Program-made: the position numbers and the translations under genes
Shown here: piece after piece, positions 6,787-16,317 of the stretch
Layout: the number at the start of each line of letters is the position of its first letter
How positions within the stretch are numbered: the stretch's first letter is position 1
Source: OPU3-GD-OMZ sp001901525
GTDB taxonomy: Bacteria > Pseudomonadota > Gammaproteobacteria > Methylococcales > Methylomonadaceae
NCBI GenBank assembly: GCA_963981505.1
Contig: CAXCEI010000016.1
Location: forward strand, 1-33,085
Direction of reading: 5' to 3'
DNA length: 33,085 nucleotides
The notes under the pieces: generated by a model
What the model saw: only the letters and a program-made list of their open reading frames with translations
Told to the model about the DNA's origin: nothing
Database searches by the model: none

Positions 6787-9609
6787 ATGGATACAATTCG
6801 TATTCGTGGTGCGAGAACACATAATCTTAAAAACATTGATTTAGACTTGCCACGAGATTCTTTAATCGTGATCACCGGCATTTCAGGGTCAGGAAAGTCT
6901 TCATTAGCCTTCGATACACTCTATGCGGAAGGTCAGCGGCGTTATGTCGAGTCGTTGTCTGCTTATGCGCGTCAGTTTCTTTCGTTAATGGAAAAACCCG
7001 ATGTTGACCATATTGAGGGACTGTCACCGGCTATTTCAATTGAACAAAAATCCACCTCGCATAACCCACGCTCAACAGTAGGAACCATTACCGAAATTTA
7101 TGATTATTTGCGGTTACTGTATGCCCGTGCGGGAACGCCCCAATGTCCGGAGCATGGCACCTCACTGGAGGCACAAACCATCAGCCAAATGGTCGACAAA
7201 GTACTGAGCCATAAAGACGGGCAACGGTGGATGTTATTAGCTCCCGTTGTCAATGAACGCAAAGGCGAACATATACAATTATTTAATGACCTCAAGTCAC
7301 AAGGGTTTATTCGAGCCCGTATCAATAACGAAATTCATGATTTAGACGAACTCCCTGTACTCGATAGTAATAAAAAACATACCATTGAAGTTATTGTTGA
7401 CCGATTTAAAATCAGAGAGGATATCGCCCTGCGATTGGCAGAATCATTTGAAACAGCCTTGCGTATTGCCGATGGAACAGCTATTGCCGCCGCCATGGAC
7501 GACCCGACCACTGAACTGTTATTTTCTGAACACTACGCCTGTCGAGTCTGTGGCTATAGTCTTGCTGAATTAGAACCACGAATTTTTTCCTTTAATAATC
7601 CCAAAGGAGCTTGCTCTCACTGTGATGGCTTGGGAGTTAAACAATACTTTGATCCTGGTCTTGTTATTCACAGCCCAGAATTGACTTTGGCCGGCGGTGC
7701 AATAAGAGGCTGGGACCGGCGCAATGGTTATTATTTCCAGTTAATTTCCTCACTGGCAGAACATTATCAATTTGATACCGATGTTCCTTTTAATACGCTC
7801 AGTAAAGAACATCAAGACATACTCTTATTTGGTAGCGGCCGTGAAGCAATAGACTTTCACTTTATTACCGCCCGGGGAACGATTAAACGCAAACGCCATT
7901 CATTTGAAGGCGTCATTGCCAATATGGAACGGCGTTATCTGGAAACGGATTCCTCCACCGTTCGCGACGACCTTGCTAAATACTTAACCAATAAGCCTTG
8001 TCCAAGTTGCGAGGGTTCTCGCCTTAACGAAGCGGCTAGGCATGTCTTTATAGATAATCATCCTTTACCCGATTTAACAGCCCTCCCCATTCAGAAGCTA
8101 TTAACGTTCTTCCAAACCCTTAACCTGTCCGGCAAAAAAGGTAAGGTGGCGGAAAAAATTGTTCACGAAATACAAGAGCGATTGCAATTTCTGGTTAACG
8201 TCGGTTTAAATTATCTGTCCTTAAACCGCAGTGCCGATACGTTATCGGGAGGAGAAGCTCAACGGATACGCTTAGCCAGCCAAATTGGCGCCGGCTTAGT
8301 GGGTGTCATGTATGTTCTTGACGAACCCTCAATAGGACTCCACCAACGTGACAATCAACGGTTACTCAACACCTTGATTCATCTGCGTGATATGGGTAAC
8401 ACCGTGATTGTCGTTGAGCATGATGAAGATGCCATTAGAGCGGCCCAACACATTATTGATATTGGCCCTGCAGCGGGTATCCATGGCGGCGAAATTGTGG
8501 CACAAGGCACGCCTAAAGCCATTATGAAAAACCCCGCATCACTGACTGGAATGTATTTATCGGGCAAACAAAAAATAGTCATCCCTAAAAAGCTTCATTG
8601 GCCAACACCAGACCAACAAATTACCATTGAAAACGCTCACGGTAATAATTTAAAAAATATCACCATTTCTTTCCCACTCGGTTTATTCACCTGTATTACC
8701 GGTGTTTCTGGATCGGGAAAATCCACCTTGATTAATGACACTCTCTACCGGCATGTTGCACGCACGCTCAATAATGCCAGCGCTCTTCCAGCGCCCTGTG
8801 ATCAAGTTCTTGGCCTGAAATTAATTGATAAGGTCGTTGATGTTAACCAAAGCCCCATTGGCCGTACACCGCGCTCAAATCCTGCCACTTATACCGGTTT
8901 ATTCACCCCAATCCGTGAATTGTTTGCAGCAACCCCAGAAGCCCGCTCCCGTGGTTATTCACCCGGTCGATTTAGCTTTAATGTGAAAGGTGGCCGTTGT
9001 GAGGCTTGTAAAGGCGATGGCGTTATCAAAGTTGAAATGCATTTCTTACCCGATGTTTATGTGCACTGCGATATTTGCCAAGGAAAAAGATACAATCGAG
9101 AAACACTAGAGGTTCGCTATAAAGGTAAAACGATTAGCGAAGTGCTTAATATGACTGTCGAAGATGCATTAGATTTTTTTCGCGCAATCCCCGTCATCAA
9201 CAGAAAATTACAAACTCTCATTGAAGTCGGTTTAAGCTATCTGACTCTAGGACAAAAAGCGGTAACCTTAAGTGGCGGTGAGGCTCAACGGATCAAATTA
9301 GCTAAAGAACTTTCTAAACGAGATACCGGACAAACCCTTTATATTCTGGATGAGCCGACGACCGGGCTCCATTTTCATGATATCAAACAACTACTGAATG
9401 TTTTACATACCTTAAGAGACCATGGCAATACCATCATTGTCATTGAACATAATCTTGATGTGATAAAAACTGCCGATTGGATTATCGACTTAGGTCCTGA
9501 AGGCGGCGATGGTGGTGGCCTTATTATTGCTGAAGGCACACCCCATGATGTAAGCCGGGTAGAACAATCCCATACTGGATTGTTCTTAAAGAAATACTTT
9601 AAAAACTAA
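6787..9609 (+). CDS. uvrA: Excinuclease ABC subunit A
   Basis: This is the damage-recognition ATPase of nucleotide excision repair; it loads UvrB at lesions. It is 940 residues, the same length as E. coli UvrA. The first ABC module has Walker A GISGSGKSS at 31-39 and signature LSGGEAQR near 490. The second has GVSGSGKST near 640 and LSGGEAQR near 830. Zinc-finger cysteines appear as CRVCGY and CSHCDGLG in the first half, and as CEACKGDG with CDICQGKRY in the second. The ribosome-binding site is weak. The stop overlaps the stop of the convergent small membrane protein gene by 4 nt. Confidence 0.98.
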   Translation: MDTIRIRGARTHNLKNIDLDLPRDSLIVITGISGSGKSSLAFDTLYAEGQRRYVESLSAYARQFLSLMEKPDVDHIEGLSPAISIEQKSTSHNPRSTVGTITEIYDYLRLLYARAGTPQCPEHGTSLEAQTISQMVDKVLSHKDGQRWMLLAPVVNERKGEHIQLFNDLKSQGFIRARINNEIHDLDELPVLDSNKKHTIEVIVDRFKIREDIALRLAESFETALRIADGTAIAAAMDDPTTELLFSEHYACRVCGYSLAELEPRIFSFNNPKGACSHCDGLGVKQYFDPGLVIHSPELTLAGGAIRGWDRRNGYYFQLISSLAEHYQFDTDVPFNTLSKEHQDILLFGSGREAIDFHFITARGTIKRKRHSFEGVIANMERRYLETDSSTVRDDLAKYLTNKPCPSCEGSRLNEAARHVFIDNHPLPDLTALPIQKLLTFFQTLNLSGKKGKVAEKIVHEIQERLQFLVNVGLNYLSLNRSADTLSGGEAQRIRLASQIGAGLVGVMYVLDEPSIGLHQRDNQRLLNTLIHLRDMGNTVIVVEHDEDAIRAAQHIIDIGPAAGIHGGEIVAQGTPKAIMKNPASLTGMYLSGKQKIVIPKKLHWPTPDQQITIENAHGNNLKNITISFPLGLFTCITGVSGSGKSTLINDTLYRHVARTLNNASALPAPCDQVLGLKLIDKVVDVNQSPIGRTPRSNPATYTGLFTPIRELFAATPEARSRGYSPGRFSFNVKGGRCEACKGDGVIKVEMHFLPDVYVHCDICQGKRYNRETLEVRYKGKTISEVLNMTVEDALDFFRAIPVINRKLQTLIEVGLSYLTLGQKAVTLSGGEAQRIKLAKELSKRDTGQTLYILDEPTTGLHFHDIKQLLNVLHTLRDHGNTIIVIEHNLDVIKTADWIIDLGPEGGDGGGLIIAEGTPHDVSRVEQSHTGLFLKKYFKN

Positions 9610-9935
9610 GCTGATTTAACAGTTTCGACTATTTTATCAAAATCTTTAACGCGTTCTTTACCGGCAGTGACCATGTCCATACCGATGCTAATCAAGAGCA
9701 CTCCAAGACCGGGTGTTTTGTAAACTAACCAACCTAATAAGCCCGCTAAAGCAACACCCATTGCGGCACTGATCATCTCATTGATACCGAGAACGCCCAA
9801 TAACTTCATGAATAGAACCGCAAAATCAAGCGGTAAAATAAGCAGTGCACTAAAATAAACTAACACTACAAAAGTAAAAACAACAAAAATTACAAATTGC
9901 AGTAGTCTAACTAGAGCAACATTAATATTCTTCAT
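9606..9935 (-). CDS. Small hypothetical membrane protein
   Basis: I do not recognise this protein. From the ATG at 9935 it is 109 residues, starting MKNINVALVRLL. It has hydrophobic segments at about 8-30, 36-52 and 57-85, the last containing GVALAGLLGWLVYKTPGLGVLLISIG, then a charged tail, KERVKDFDKIVETVKSA. The Gly-rich segment could form a hairpin in the membrane. A GTG- or TTG-initiated extension of five residues is possible but less convincing. It lies downstream of the rhomboid gene on the same strand, 108 nt away. Its integrity and codon use look like a real gene; function is unknown. Confidence 0.65.
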   Translation of the reverse strand: MKNINVALVRLLQFVIFVVFTFVVLVYFSALLILPLDFAVLFMKLLGVLGINEMISAAMGVALAGLLGWLVYKTPGLGVLLISIGMDMVTAGKERVKDFDKIVETVKSA

Positions 9936-10043
9936 AACAATGAATCCCAAAAAGAAATTTTCTTAAATCAATTAACAATCGACACAAAACAAAATGTTTC
10001 ATTTCATTAATTATACTACAGCGACGTTGAACTGGCTGACTTT

Positions 10044-10748
10044 TTATTCCTCGGTTAATATTGGTGGTTCTTCTTGTTTTAGGAAAAAAGGATGAATCAC
10101 TAGACCGGCAATAAAGCCCCCCAAATGGGTCCACCAAGCCACTGTTGAATAGGTTGCCTCCTGAGTCACCAAACCAATAGTAGCTTCATGAATTTGATAC
10201 ATGACCCAAAGCCCTAAGAAACCCACAGCCGGCACCTCAAAGAAAATCGGTAAAAAGAACAAAGGCAGCCATAATTTAATCCGTGCATAGGGATACAACA
10301 AAAAGAAGGCGCCTAATACCCCAGCGATTGCACCCGAAGCACCCACCATGGGCAAAGTTGCAGATGAATTAAAATAATATTGTAGAAAAGCTGCAAACAA
10401 CCCACATAACACATAAAACAGAGAAAACCGCATTCGCCCCATCCGCTCTTCAATGTTACCGGCGAAAATCCATAAAAACACTAAATTAATCAACAAGTGC
10501 AAGATATCTCCGTGTAAAAACATACTGGAAAAAAAAGAGAAATAACTGTCGTCTGGAAAGCCTGTTTTGATGGCCCACTCAGGAAAACTGTAACGTGCCG
10601 CAACCATGCCATAGATGTAGAGCACATAATTATTAACTTCAACAGGAAGAATAAACAAAGTACTAAATATTGCTGTATTAATGAATATAAGAGCCCAGGT
10701 TATATAAGGACGCGTCGTTAATGGGATGGTATTTCTAACCGGAATCAT
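10044..10748 (-). CDS. Rhomboid family intramembrane serine protease
   Basis: This 234-residue protein has six or seven membrane helices and the rhomboid catalytic dyad. The serine is S138 in GASGA (136-140) and the histidine is H208 in WWTHLGGF. The conserved loop motif MFLHGDILHLLINL is at about 76-89. It should cleave single-pass membrane proteins within the inner membrane; the substrates are unknown. The architecture matches the short prokaryotic rhomboids with the AWWTHLGGF ending, rather than GlpG with its N-terminal cytosolic domain. It follows the polytopic membrane protein gene by 7 nt, so the two are probably co-transcribed. Confidence 0.93.
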   Translation of the reverse strand: MIPVRNTIPLTTRPYITWALIFINTAIFSTLFILPVEVNNYVLYIYGMVAARYSFPEWAIKTGFPDDSYFSFFSSMFLHGDILHLLINLVFLWIFAGNIEERMGRMRFSLFYVLCGLFAAFLQYYFNSSATLPMVGASGAIAGVLGAFFLLYPYARIKLWLPLFFLPIFFEVPAVGFLGLWVMYQIHEATIGLVTQEATYSTVAWWTHLGGFIAGLVIHPFFLKQEEPPILTEE

Positions 10749-10755
10749 CTTTTTA

Positions 10756-11643
10756 TTACCTTCTTGGCGGGACTTTAGAAACTTGGCGGAAATTCATAAT
10801 AATATCAAATACCCCTAACATAGCGAGTCCTGTAAACATATGCTGCGGATAAATCATAAGTAATAAGTAGACAGGAACTAAAAAGCCATGACTATAGCCC
10901 TTCTTAGCAATATTAAAGTGAAAAATGGCTAATCCCTGAAAAGCATACATCATGGTCAAAATTACTAACAGGTCATAAATCAATAACTCACTGATCATAT
11001 ATCCAATCGACAATATAACTATCGCAGCCATAAAGACCGACCGAGGGATGGATAAGTTATAAAACTCGCTCTGAAACCCTCCCGGGTTGTATTGGTAAGA
11101 TTGTAAATAACGTGCGAGTAACAGCGCCATCATAGACGTCAACCCTAACATAACCGCCACTAAGCCATTTATTATGTAAAGACTCCCATCCTCTTCAAAA
11201 CCCTCAATAGTTGCACCTTGAATACTATGTGTCGCTAATTCCAGCCATTGTCCCCACCATGAAACTGCATCGCCGGTAAAAAGTTGAATACTCATGGCTA
11301 ACAAGACACAGCACGTCGTAATCACGACTAATGAATCACCCTGTGAAGCTAAACGATACAATGCCCGAGCACTCAACCAAACCGGTATATACAAAAACAG
11401 AGCAATCGGTACTTCCATTCCCGGCCGTGGAATAATAAAGGATTGCACAATCATAATAATGATTGCTGAAAAAACAAAAACCAACAACCCTTCCTGTGGG
11501 TTCTTTCTGAGTGTTACTAACGCACCCACAGCAGCACTAATCACACCAAAAGGTACAAAGAAAATAGAAACAGCACCGAATACCGTCATAACTAGAATAG
11601 CCTGATGCCGGTTATTCACTACATATTGGATTAAAAATCTCAT
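10756..11643 (-). CDS. Conserved polytopic inner-membrane protein
   Basis: This is a 295-residue protein with about eight predicted membrane helices and short loops. The N-terminus (MRFLIQYVVNNRHQAIL, then a VTLRKNPQEGLLV stretch) resembles the conserved membrane protein often found beside rpsF-rpsR-rplI in gammaproteobacteria; I cannot confirm this without a search. The function of that family is unknown. The start is the ATG at 11643, with AGGATT about 9 nt upstream; an adjacent TTG is in frame but unlikely. It sits 7 nt before the rhomboid gene, suggesting coupled expression. The 178 nt upstream, before the divergent soxC-like gene, hold only AT-rich DNA without a promoter I would defend. 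Confidence 0.75.
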   Translation of the reverse strand: MRFLIQYVVNNRHQAILVMTVFGAVSIFFVPFGVISAAVGALVTLRKNPQEGLLVFVFSAIIIMIVQSFIIPRPGMEVPIALFLYIPVWLSARALYRLASQGDSLVVITTCCVLLAMSIQLFTGDAVSWWGQWLELATHSIQGATIEGFEEDGSLYIINGLVAVMLGLTSMMALLLARYLQSYQYNPGGFQSEFYNLSIPRSVFMAAIVILSIGYMISELLIYDLLVILTMMYAFQGLAIFHFNIAKKGYSHGFLVPVYLLLMIYPQHMFTGLAMLGVFDIIMNFRQVSKVPPRR

Positions 11644-11824
11644 CAAATAAAATCCTAAAATTAAATTGTTATGCTAATTAAGTGACCACGTATTGAAAAG
11701 GTAATTCAACTAAAGCTAAATTATCCTAAACCATCATTAAACACCTGTATTATCATTAATTCATACCTCTAATCTATGGTCAATATGAGAAACTGCAAGT
11801 ACATAATACTATTTCACAACTGTT

Positions 11825-13081
11825 ATGAAATTTAAACAAATTGCAGGGGGTCTTTTAGACCGACGTTATTTTCTTAAGAAAAGTCTGGTCTTCTCTGTCG
11901 CTGCAAGCATACCCGCCTATTTAACTGCACAGACACCCCTTGAACTCGAACGCACACAATGGATGTCTGAACCCGGACTAGGCTTTTCTAATTACGGTCA
12001 ACCATCCCCTTTTGAGAAAAAAACCATTCGGTGGACAATGGCTAACAGCCATACCCCCGGAAATGGCGTCTCATGGACCCCTTTACAGGACCTTGAAGGT
12101 ATCATAACACCTTCAGGACTTCACTTTGAACGCCACCATAACGGCGTCCCCCAAATAGACCCTGCAGTGCATCGCTTGACGATCCATGGCTTAGTCACTC
12201 ACCCTCTTGAATTTTCAATTGAAAACCTATTGCAATACCCTAAAATATCAAGAATTTGTTTTATCGAATGCGGCGGCAATAGCAATGCGGGGTGGCATAA
12301 AAACCCTATCCAAACCCCGGTGGGTAATTTTCATGGCATGGTTTCATGCAGTGAATGGACCGGCATACCCTTAAAACTATTATTAAATGAAGCGCAATTA
12401 CAACCTCAAGCAAAATGGCTTATTGCTGAAGGAGGAGATGCCAGCCTAATGAACGTTAGTTTACCCATTGAAAAAGCAATCAATGATTGTTTTGTTGCCT
12501 TGTACCAAAATGGCGAAAGAATTCGCCCTGAAAATGGCTACCCATTACGGTTAATCGTTCCAGGTTGGGAGGGTGTGGTTAATGTCAAATGGTTACAACG
12601 TCTTCATATTGCCAGCCAACCCAGCATGTCTCGCAATGAAACCGCAAAATATACGGAGTTATTACCAAGTGGAAAAGCACAACAATTTTCATTTTTTATG
12701 TCCGCAAAATCTATTATTACCAACCCAAGCTTTGGTCATCAATTAAATCGTTTTGGGCTCTATCAGATATCAGGTTTAGCATGGTCAGGTCGTGGCAAAA
12801 TTACTCGCGTTGAAGTGTCAGCCGATCAGGGTCAGACCTGGTTAGATGCTGAGCTGCAAGACCCTATATTGTCCATGTGCTTTACCCGCTTTAGAATACC
12901 TTTAGAATGGCATGGTCAAGCCATTGTGTTAAGTAGTCGTGCAACAGATGAAACAGGATACGTTCAGCCGACACGAACTGAACTAATCGCCCAACGTGGC
13001 CGACATGGTTATTTCCATTACAATGCCATTGTTAACTGGGCCCTTTCAGCACAAGGTCAAATCAGCCATGTCTATAATTAA
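11825..13081 (+). CDS. SoxC-like sulfite/sulfane dehydrogenase, molybdopterin subunit
   Basis: This is a periplasmic molybdenum enzyme of the sulfite oxidase family. A twin-arginine signal is present (DRRYFLKK, residues 12-19, then a hydrophobic stretch). The molybdenum-ligand cysteine is C149 in FIECGGNS; the SoxC form is usually IECSGNS. A C-terminal Mo-co dimerisation domain (about 280-410) contains GLAWSGRGKITRVEVSADQG. At 418 residues it has SoxC length. The next gene encodes a cytochrome c overlapping by 14 nt, as expected for an electron-accepting partner. No soxXYZAB is in the window, so it may act as a stand-alone sulfite dehydrogenase rather than in a full Sox cycle. The exact substrate is inference. 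Confidence 0.88.
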   Translation: MKFKQIAGGLLDRRYFLKKSLVFSVAASIPAYLTAQTPLELERTQWMSEPGLGFSNYGQPSPFEKKTIRWTMANSHTPGNGVSWTPLQDLEGIITPSGLHFERHHNGVPQIDPAVHRLTIHGLVTHPLEFSIENLLQYPKISRICFIECGGNSNAGWHKNPIQTPVGNFHGMVSCSEWTGIPLKLLLNEAQLQPQAKWLIAEGGDASLMNVSLPIEKAINDCFVALYQNGERIRPENGYPLRLIVPGWEGVVNVKWLQRLHIASQPSMSRNETAKYTELLPSGKAQQFSFFMSAKSIITNPSFGHQLNRFGLYQISGLAWSGRGKITRVEVSADQGQTWLDAELQDPILSMCFTRFRIPLEWHGQAIVLSSRATDETGYVQPTRTELIAQRGRHGYFHYNAIVNWALSAQGQISHVYN

Positions 13082-13598
13082 ATATGGCTTAATTGTTTTT
13101 TTAAGTTGGATGAATCCATCGCACGCTGGCGATGCTCTCAGTCCCATGTTAGGAAACCCCCTCTCAGAGGCAACTATACAACAGCGTAACTTCACTGTCT
13201 TTCAGAATGGCCAGGGCTTACCTGTCGGACAAGGCGGCGTCACTGCAGGAAAAAAAATTTACACTTCTCGTTGTCTGAGTTGCCACGGATTTGAAGGGTC
13301 AGGTAATAGCGCTGAAGAACTTGCCGGTGCCCTACACCGTTTAACCGATAACCCACCCGATAAAACTATTGGTACTTACTGGCCCTATGCCACAACCCTT
13401 TTTGATTTTATCCGTCGCGCCATGCCCATGGATTCTCCCGGCAGTCTGTCAACACAAGAAATTTATGATGTAACCGCTTATTTATTATTTTTAAATAAAA
13501 TTATCGACCACAACCAAACAATCGACAATAAATCACTCGCCAACATAAAAATGCCGAATAGAAATGGGTTTATTAATCATTATAAAAACAACAACTAA
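13068..13598 (+). CDS. Monohaem cytochrome c, SoxD/SorB-like partner subunit
   Basis: This 176-residue secreted protein has a signal peptide at residues 1-20 (cleavage after SHA), a single haem c site CLSCH at 69-73, and a candidate axial methionine in RRAMPMDSPG (M119 or M121). The YWPYATTLFDFIRRAMP stretch is characteristic of SoxD-type cytochromes. It is much shorter than the dihaem SoxD of Paracoccus, so it matches a one-haem version. I start at the ATG at 13068, inside the end of the SoxC-like gene, because it is followed immediately by the signal peptide. An ATG 72 nt upstream would add an out-of-family extension. It should take electrons from the molybdenum subunit in the periplasm. 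Confidence 0.87.
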   Translation: MSIIKYGLIVFLSWMNPSHAGDALSPMLGNPLSEATIQQRNFTVFQNGQGLPVGQGGVTAGKKIYTSRCLSCHGFEGSGNSAEELAGALHRLTDNPPDKTIGTYWPYATTLFDFIRRAMPMDSPGSLSTQEIYDVTAYLLFLNKIIDHNQTIDNKSLANIKMPNRNGFINHYKNNN

Positions 13599-13672
13599 TC
13601 CCCTACCTTTTTGAAGATATATTATAAAATATAAAAAAGGTTAAAGCATTATAGGATTAAGTACTAGAAATG

Positions 13673-13704
13673 ATTAAGGCTATCAGCGTTTTGATAGCCT
13701 TAAT
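13673..13704 (-). terminator. Hairpin after tRNA-Glu
   Basis: A 13-bp perfect stem, ATTAAGGCTATCA / TGATAGCCTTAAT, with a 6-nt loop lies 5 nt beyond the tRNA-Glu 3' end. The U-tract is short on both strands, so it may act as a terminator, or as a processing end, for the tRNA unit on the minus strand and for the cytochrome gene on the plus strand. Confidence 0.6.
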
Positions 13705-13709
13705 AAAAA

Positions 13710-13785
13710 TGGCGTCCCCAGGGGGGTTCGAACCCCCGTTACCGCCGTGAAAGGGCGGTGTCCTAGGCCTCTAGACGATGGGGAC
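13710..13785 (-). tRNA. tRNA-Glu (TTC)
   Basis: The minus strand gives GTCCCCA...TGGGGAC acceptor pairing, a discriminator G, an encoded CCA end, and the T-loop GGTTCGAACCC. The anticodon TTC lies in the loop CTTTCAC between CCGCC and GGCGG stem arms. It is the second gene of a two-tRNA unit, 28 nt after tRNA-Ala. Confidence 0.95.
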
Positions 13786-13813
13786 TAAGACTGTTACTAC
13801 AATGAACCAAATT

Positions 13814-13889
13814 TGGTGGAGCCAGGCGGGATCGAACCGCCGACCTCAACACTGCCAGTGTTGCGCTCTCCCAATTGAGCTATGGCCCC
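13814..13889 (-). tRNA. tRNA-Ala (GGC)
   Basis: The minus strand starts GGGGCCATAGCTCAATTGGG, with an anticodon stem CAACA/TGTTG around the loop CTGGCAG (anticodon GGC), the T-arm GGTTCGATCCC, and an encoded CCA. It is the first gene of the tRNA-Ala/tRNA-Glu unit and starts about 9 nt after the predicted transcription start. Confidence 0.95.
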
Positions 13890-13904
13890 TGCAGGAAAAA
13901 AAGT

Positions 13905-13932
13905 ATTATACAATTTTTTATAAACTTGTCCA
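13905..13932 (-). promoter_or_regulatory. Promoter of the tRNA-Ala/tRNA-Glu unit
   Basis: TGGACA (13932-13927), a 16-nt AT-rich spacer and a perfect TATAAT (13910-13905) lie directly upstream of tRNA-Ala. The short predicted leader fits a stable-RNA promoter. It lies between the tRNA and the 3' end of def on the same strand. Confidence 0.8.
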
Positions 13933-13972
13933 GAGCTATATAAAACTTTTTAATTAAACCGCTCAAATTTTC

Positions 13973-14497
13973 TTAAACATATAGTTCCTGAAACATCTTT
14001 TCAGAAACAATATCCAAGTTCGATTCAACACGATCAAGATAAACATGCCCCATAAGATGATCAAATTCGTGTTGAAAAACACGCGCAATAAAACCGCTAA
14101 GATGGACGTGTAACCGCAAGCCGTTTATATCTTGATAGTCCACTTGTATTTCCGTGTATCGCGGCACTAACGCTCTTATTCCTGGAATACTCAAACAGCC
14201 TTCCCAGTCTTTTTCACAGTGCTCATTTGTTGCCGTAAAACTCGGATTAATCATCACAATGGAATCCATCTGTGGTGCCAAAGGATATCGATCAGTGGGC
14301 CGTGAACCAATGATGATGATCTGATATGACTCACCAATCTGCGGTGCTGCGAGCCCGACACCATCGGTTGAAGCTAGCGTCACTTCCATATCAGAAATTA
14401 TATTAATAACGGCATTTTCAAAAACACGCCCCACCACCATGGCTTCTTTCCGAAGCCTTGGATCTCCTAACTCAACAATCGGTCTTATTTGATGCAT
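13973..14497 (-). CDS. def: Peptide deformylase
   Basis: This metalloenzyme removes the N-formyl group from nascent proteins. All three motifs are present: GVGLAAPQ at residues 46-53, EGCLS at 99-103 (metal ligand C101), and HEFDH at 143-147 (two histidine ligands and the catalytic glutamate). Its length of 174 is typical. EGCLSIPG differs slightly from the usual EGCLSVPG. It is not in the usual def-fmt arrangement, so it may be a second copy in this genome. It is divergent from glnS. Confidence 0.95.
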   Translation of the reverse strand: MHQIRPIVELGDPRLRKEAMVVGRVFENAVINIISDMEVTLASTDGVGLAAPQIGESYQIIIIGSRPTDRYPLAPQMDSIVMINPSFTATNEHCEKDWEGCLSIPGIRALVPRYTEIQVDYQDINGLRLHVHLSGFIARVFQHEFDHLMGHVYLDRVESNLDIVSEKMFQELYV

Positions 14498-14633
14498 GTA
14501 AAGAAATATTCATTGTATAGTTCGAACCTTTATCTATTCTATCTGACTTCACGGAATAATTAGCGACTATCCAATAAACTGAGCAACATGATAAAATCAT
14601 CTCATTATTTTTTTACACAGGAAATTACTGGTA

Positions 14634-16292
14634 ATGTCGAGCAATGAAGCTACCACCCCCGAGAATTTTATTCATCATAAAATCACCCATGATATTAATC
14701 AAGGTCTCAATAATAGTCATGTTATTACCCGCTTCCCCCCCGAACCTAATGGTTACCTTCATATAGGGCATGCCAAATCAATTTGTTTAAATTTCGGTAC
14801 CGCCATTAAATTTAATGGCCACTGCAATTTACGCTTTGATGACACCAACCCTGAAAAAGAAAGCGTTGAATTTATGAACGCCATTGCTGAAGATGTTAAA
14901 TGGCTGGGTTTTTCATGGCATGAAGTCAATTACGCTTCTAATTATTTTGAACAACTCTACAACTTTGGTGTGCAACTCATTCAAAAAGGTTCTGCCTATG
15001 TAGACAGTCTCAGCGCCGATGAAATTAGACAACTCCGGGGGACATTAACAGAGCCAGGTACTGAAAGCCCAGACCGTAACCGCTCTATTGAAGACAGCAT
15101 TGCCCTGTTTGAACAAATGAAAAATGGTGAATTTGCAGACGGCAGTTATGTTTTACGCGCTAAAATTGACATGAATTCCCCCAATATAAATATGCGCGAC
15201 CCCGCACTCTACCGTATTCGTAGAGCGCATCATCCACGCACTGGTAATCATTGGTGCCTGTATCCAATGTACGATTTCACCCACTGTATTTCTGATGGCA
15301 TTGAAAAAATTACCCACTCATTATGCACACTTGAATTTGAAGACCACCGTCCTTTGTACGATTGGGTGCTGTCTCAATTAGAATTCCCGCACCACCCCCA
15401 ACAAATCGAATTTGCGCGACTTTCATTGGAATACACCATTGTGAGCAAACGTAAATTGCACCTGTTAGTAGAACAAGGCCATGTTTCTGGCTGGGATGAC
15501 CCGAGAATGCCTACACTTGCTGGATTACGACGCGCGGGCTTTACCCCCAAATCTATCCGAGACTTCTGTGAACGTATTGGCGTCACCAAGAAAGATTCCT
15601 GGATCGAAATGGGTGTTTTAGAACATTCTATCAGAGAAGACCTCAATACCCATGCAACCCGTAGAATGGCCGTTCTAAAACCGTTACGTGTAGTATTAGA
15701 AAACTTTCCTGACAATCATTGTGAACACTTAACGGCCAGTAATCACCCTCAAAATGACCAACTGGGTAGTCGCACACTCCCTTTTGATAAAGTCATTCTT
15801 ATAGAACAAGAAGATTTTGCTGAAATTCCACCGGCAAAATTTAAACGACTCATACTTAATGGGGAAGTGCGCCTTCGCAATGCCTATGTTATTAAATGCC
15901 ACAACATCATTAAAAATGATCAGGGCGATATTATTGAATTAAGATGCACTTATGACCCTGATACGCTCGGTAAAAAACCAGAAGGACGTAAGGTTAAAGG
16001 TGTTATTCACTGGGTAAGCGAAAAACACTCACTGCCTGCTGAAATTCGTTTATATGATCGCTTATTCAACGTCCCACACCCTGAATCAGAAGAGGATTTT
16101 ACTAGCGCCTTAAACCCCAATTCTCTTCAGGTTATTAGCGGCGCTAAAGTTGAAAATTCTTTATCAGACACTTCAACAGATAAACAGTACCAATTTGAAC
16201 GCATCGGGTATTTCTGTGTAGACTCAAAGGACAGTCAACCGAATCAACTGATCTTTAATAGAACCGTCACCTTAAGAGATACCTGGACTTAA
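14634..16292 (+). CDS. glnS: Glutaminyl-tRNA synthetase
   Basis: This class I aminoacyl-tRNA synthetase charges tRNA-Gln. The HIGH motif appears in PPEPNGYLHIGHAKS near residues 35-49, and the KMSKS equivalent as TIVSKRKL near 268-275. The C-terminal anticodon-binding beta-barrels run to residue 552, the normal gammaproteobacterial length (E. coli 554). The start is preceded by AGGA about 10 nt upstream. It converges on fba, with a bidirectional hairpin terminator between the stops. Confidence 0.97.
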   Translation: MSSNEATTPENFIHHKITHDINQGLNNSHVITRFPPEPNGYLHIGHAKSICLNFGTAIKFNGHCNLRFDDTNPEKESVEFMNAIAEDVKWLGFSWHEVNYASNYFEQLYNFGVQLIQKGSAYVDSLSADEIRQLRGTLTEPGTESPDRNRSIEDSIALFEQMKNGEFADGSYVLRAKIDMNSPNINMRDPALYRIRRAHHPRTGNHWCLYPMYDFTHCISDGIEKITHSLCTLEFEDHRPLYDWVLSQLEFPHHPQQIEFARLSLEYTIVSKRKLHLLVEQGHVSGWDDPRMPTLAGLRRAGFTPKSIRDFCERIGVTKKDSWIEMGVLEHSIREDLNTHATRRMAVLKPLRVVLENFPDNHCEHLTASNHPQNDQLGSRTLPFDKVILIEQEDFAEIPPAKFKRLILNGEVRLRNAYVIKCHNIIKNDQGDIIELRCTYDPDTLGKKPEGRKVKGVIHWVSEKHSLPAEIRLYDRLFNVPHPESEEDFTSALNPNSLQVISGAKVENSLSDTSTDKQYQFERIGYFCVDSKDSQPNQLIFNRTVTLRDTWT

Positions 16293-16317
16293 TGAACGCG
16301 CTTTATTTTAGGTAAAA

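Noticed and set aside
13600..13641. An ACCTTTTT...AAAAAGGT inverted repeat after the cytochrome gene as its terminator.
   Set aside because: The loop is about 20 nt of AT-rich sequence and the stem is mostly A-T; I prefer the 13-bp stem at 13673-13704.
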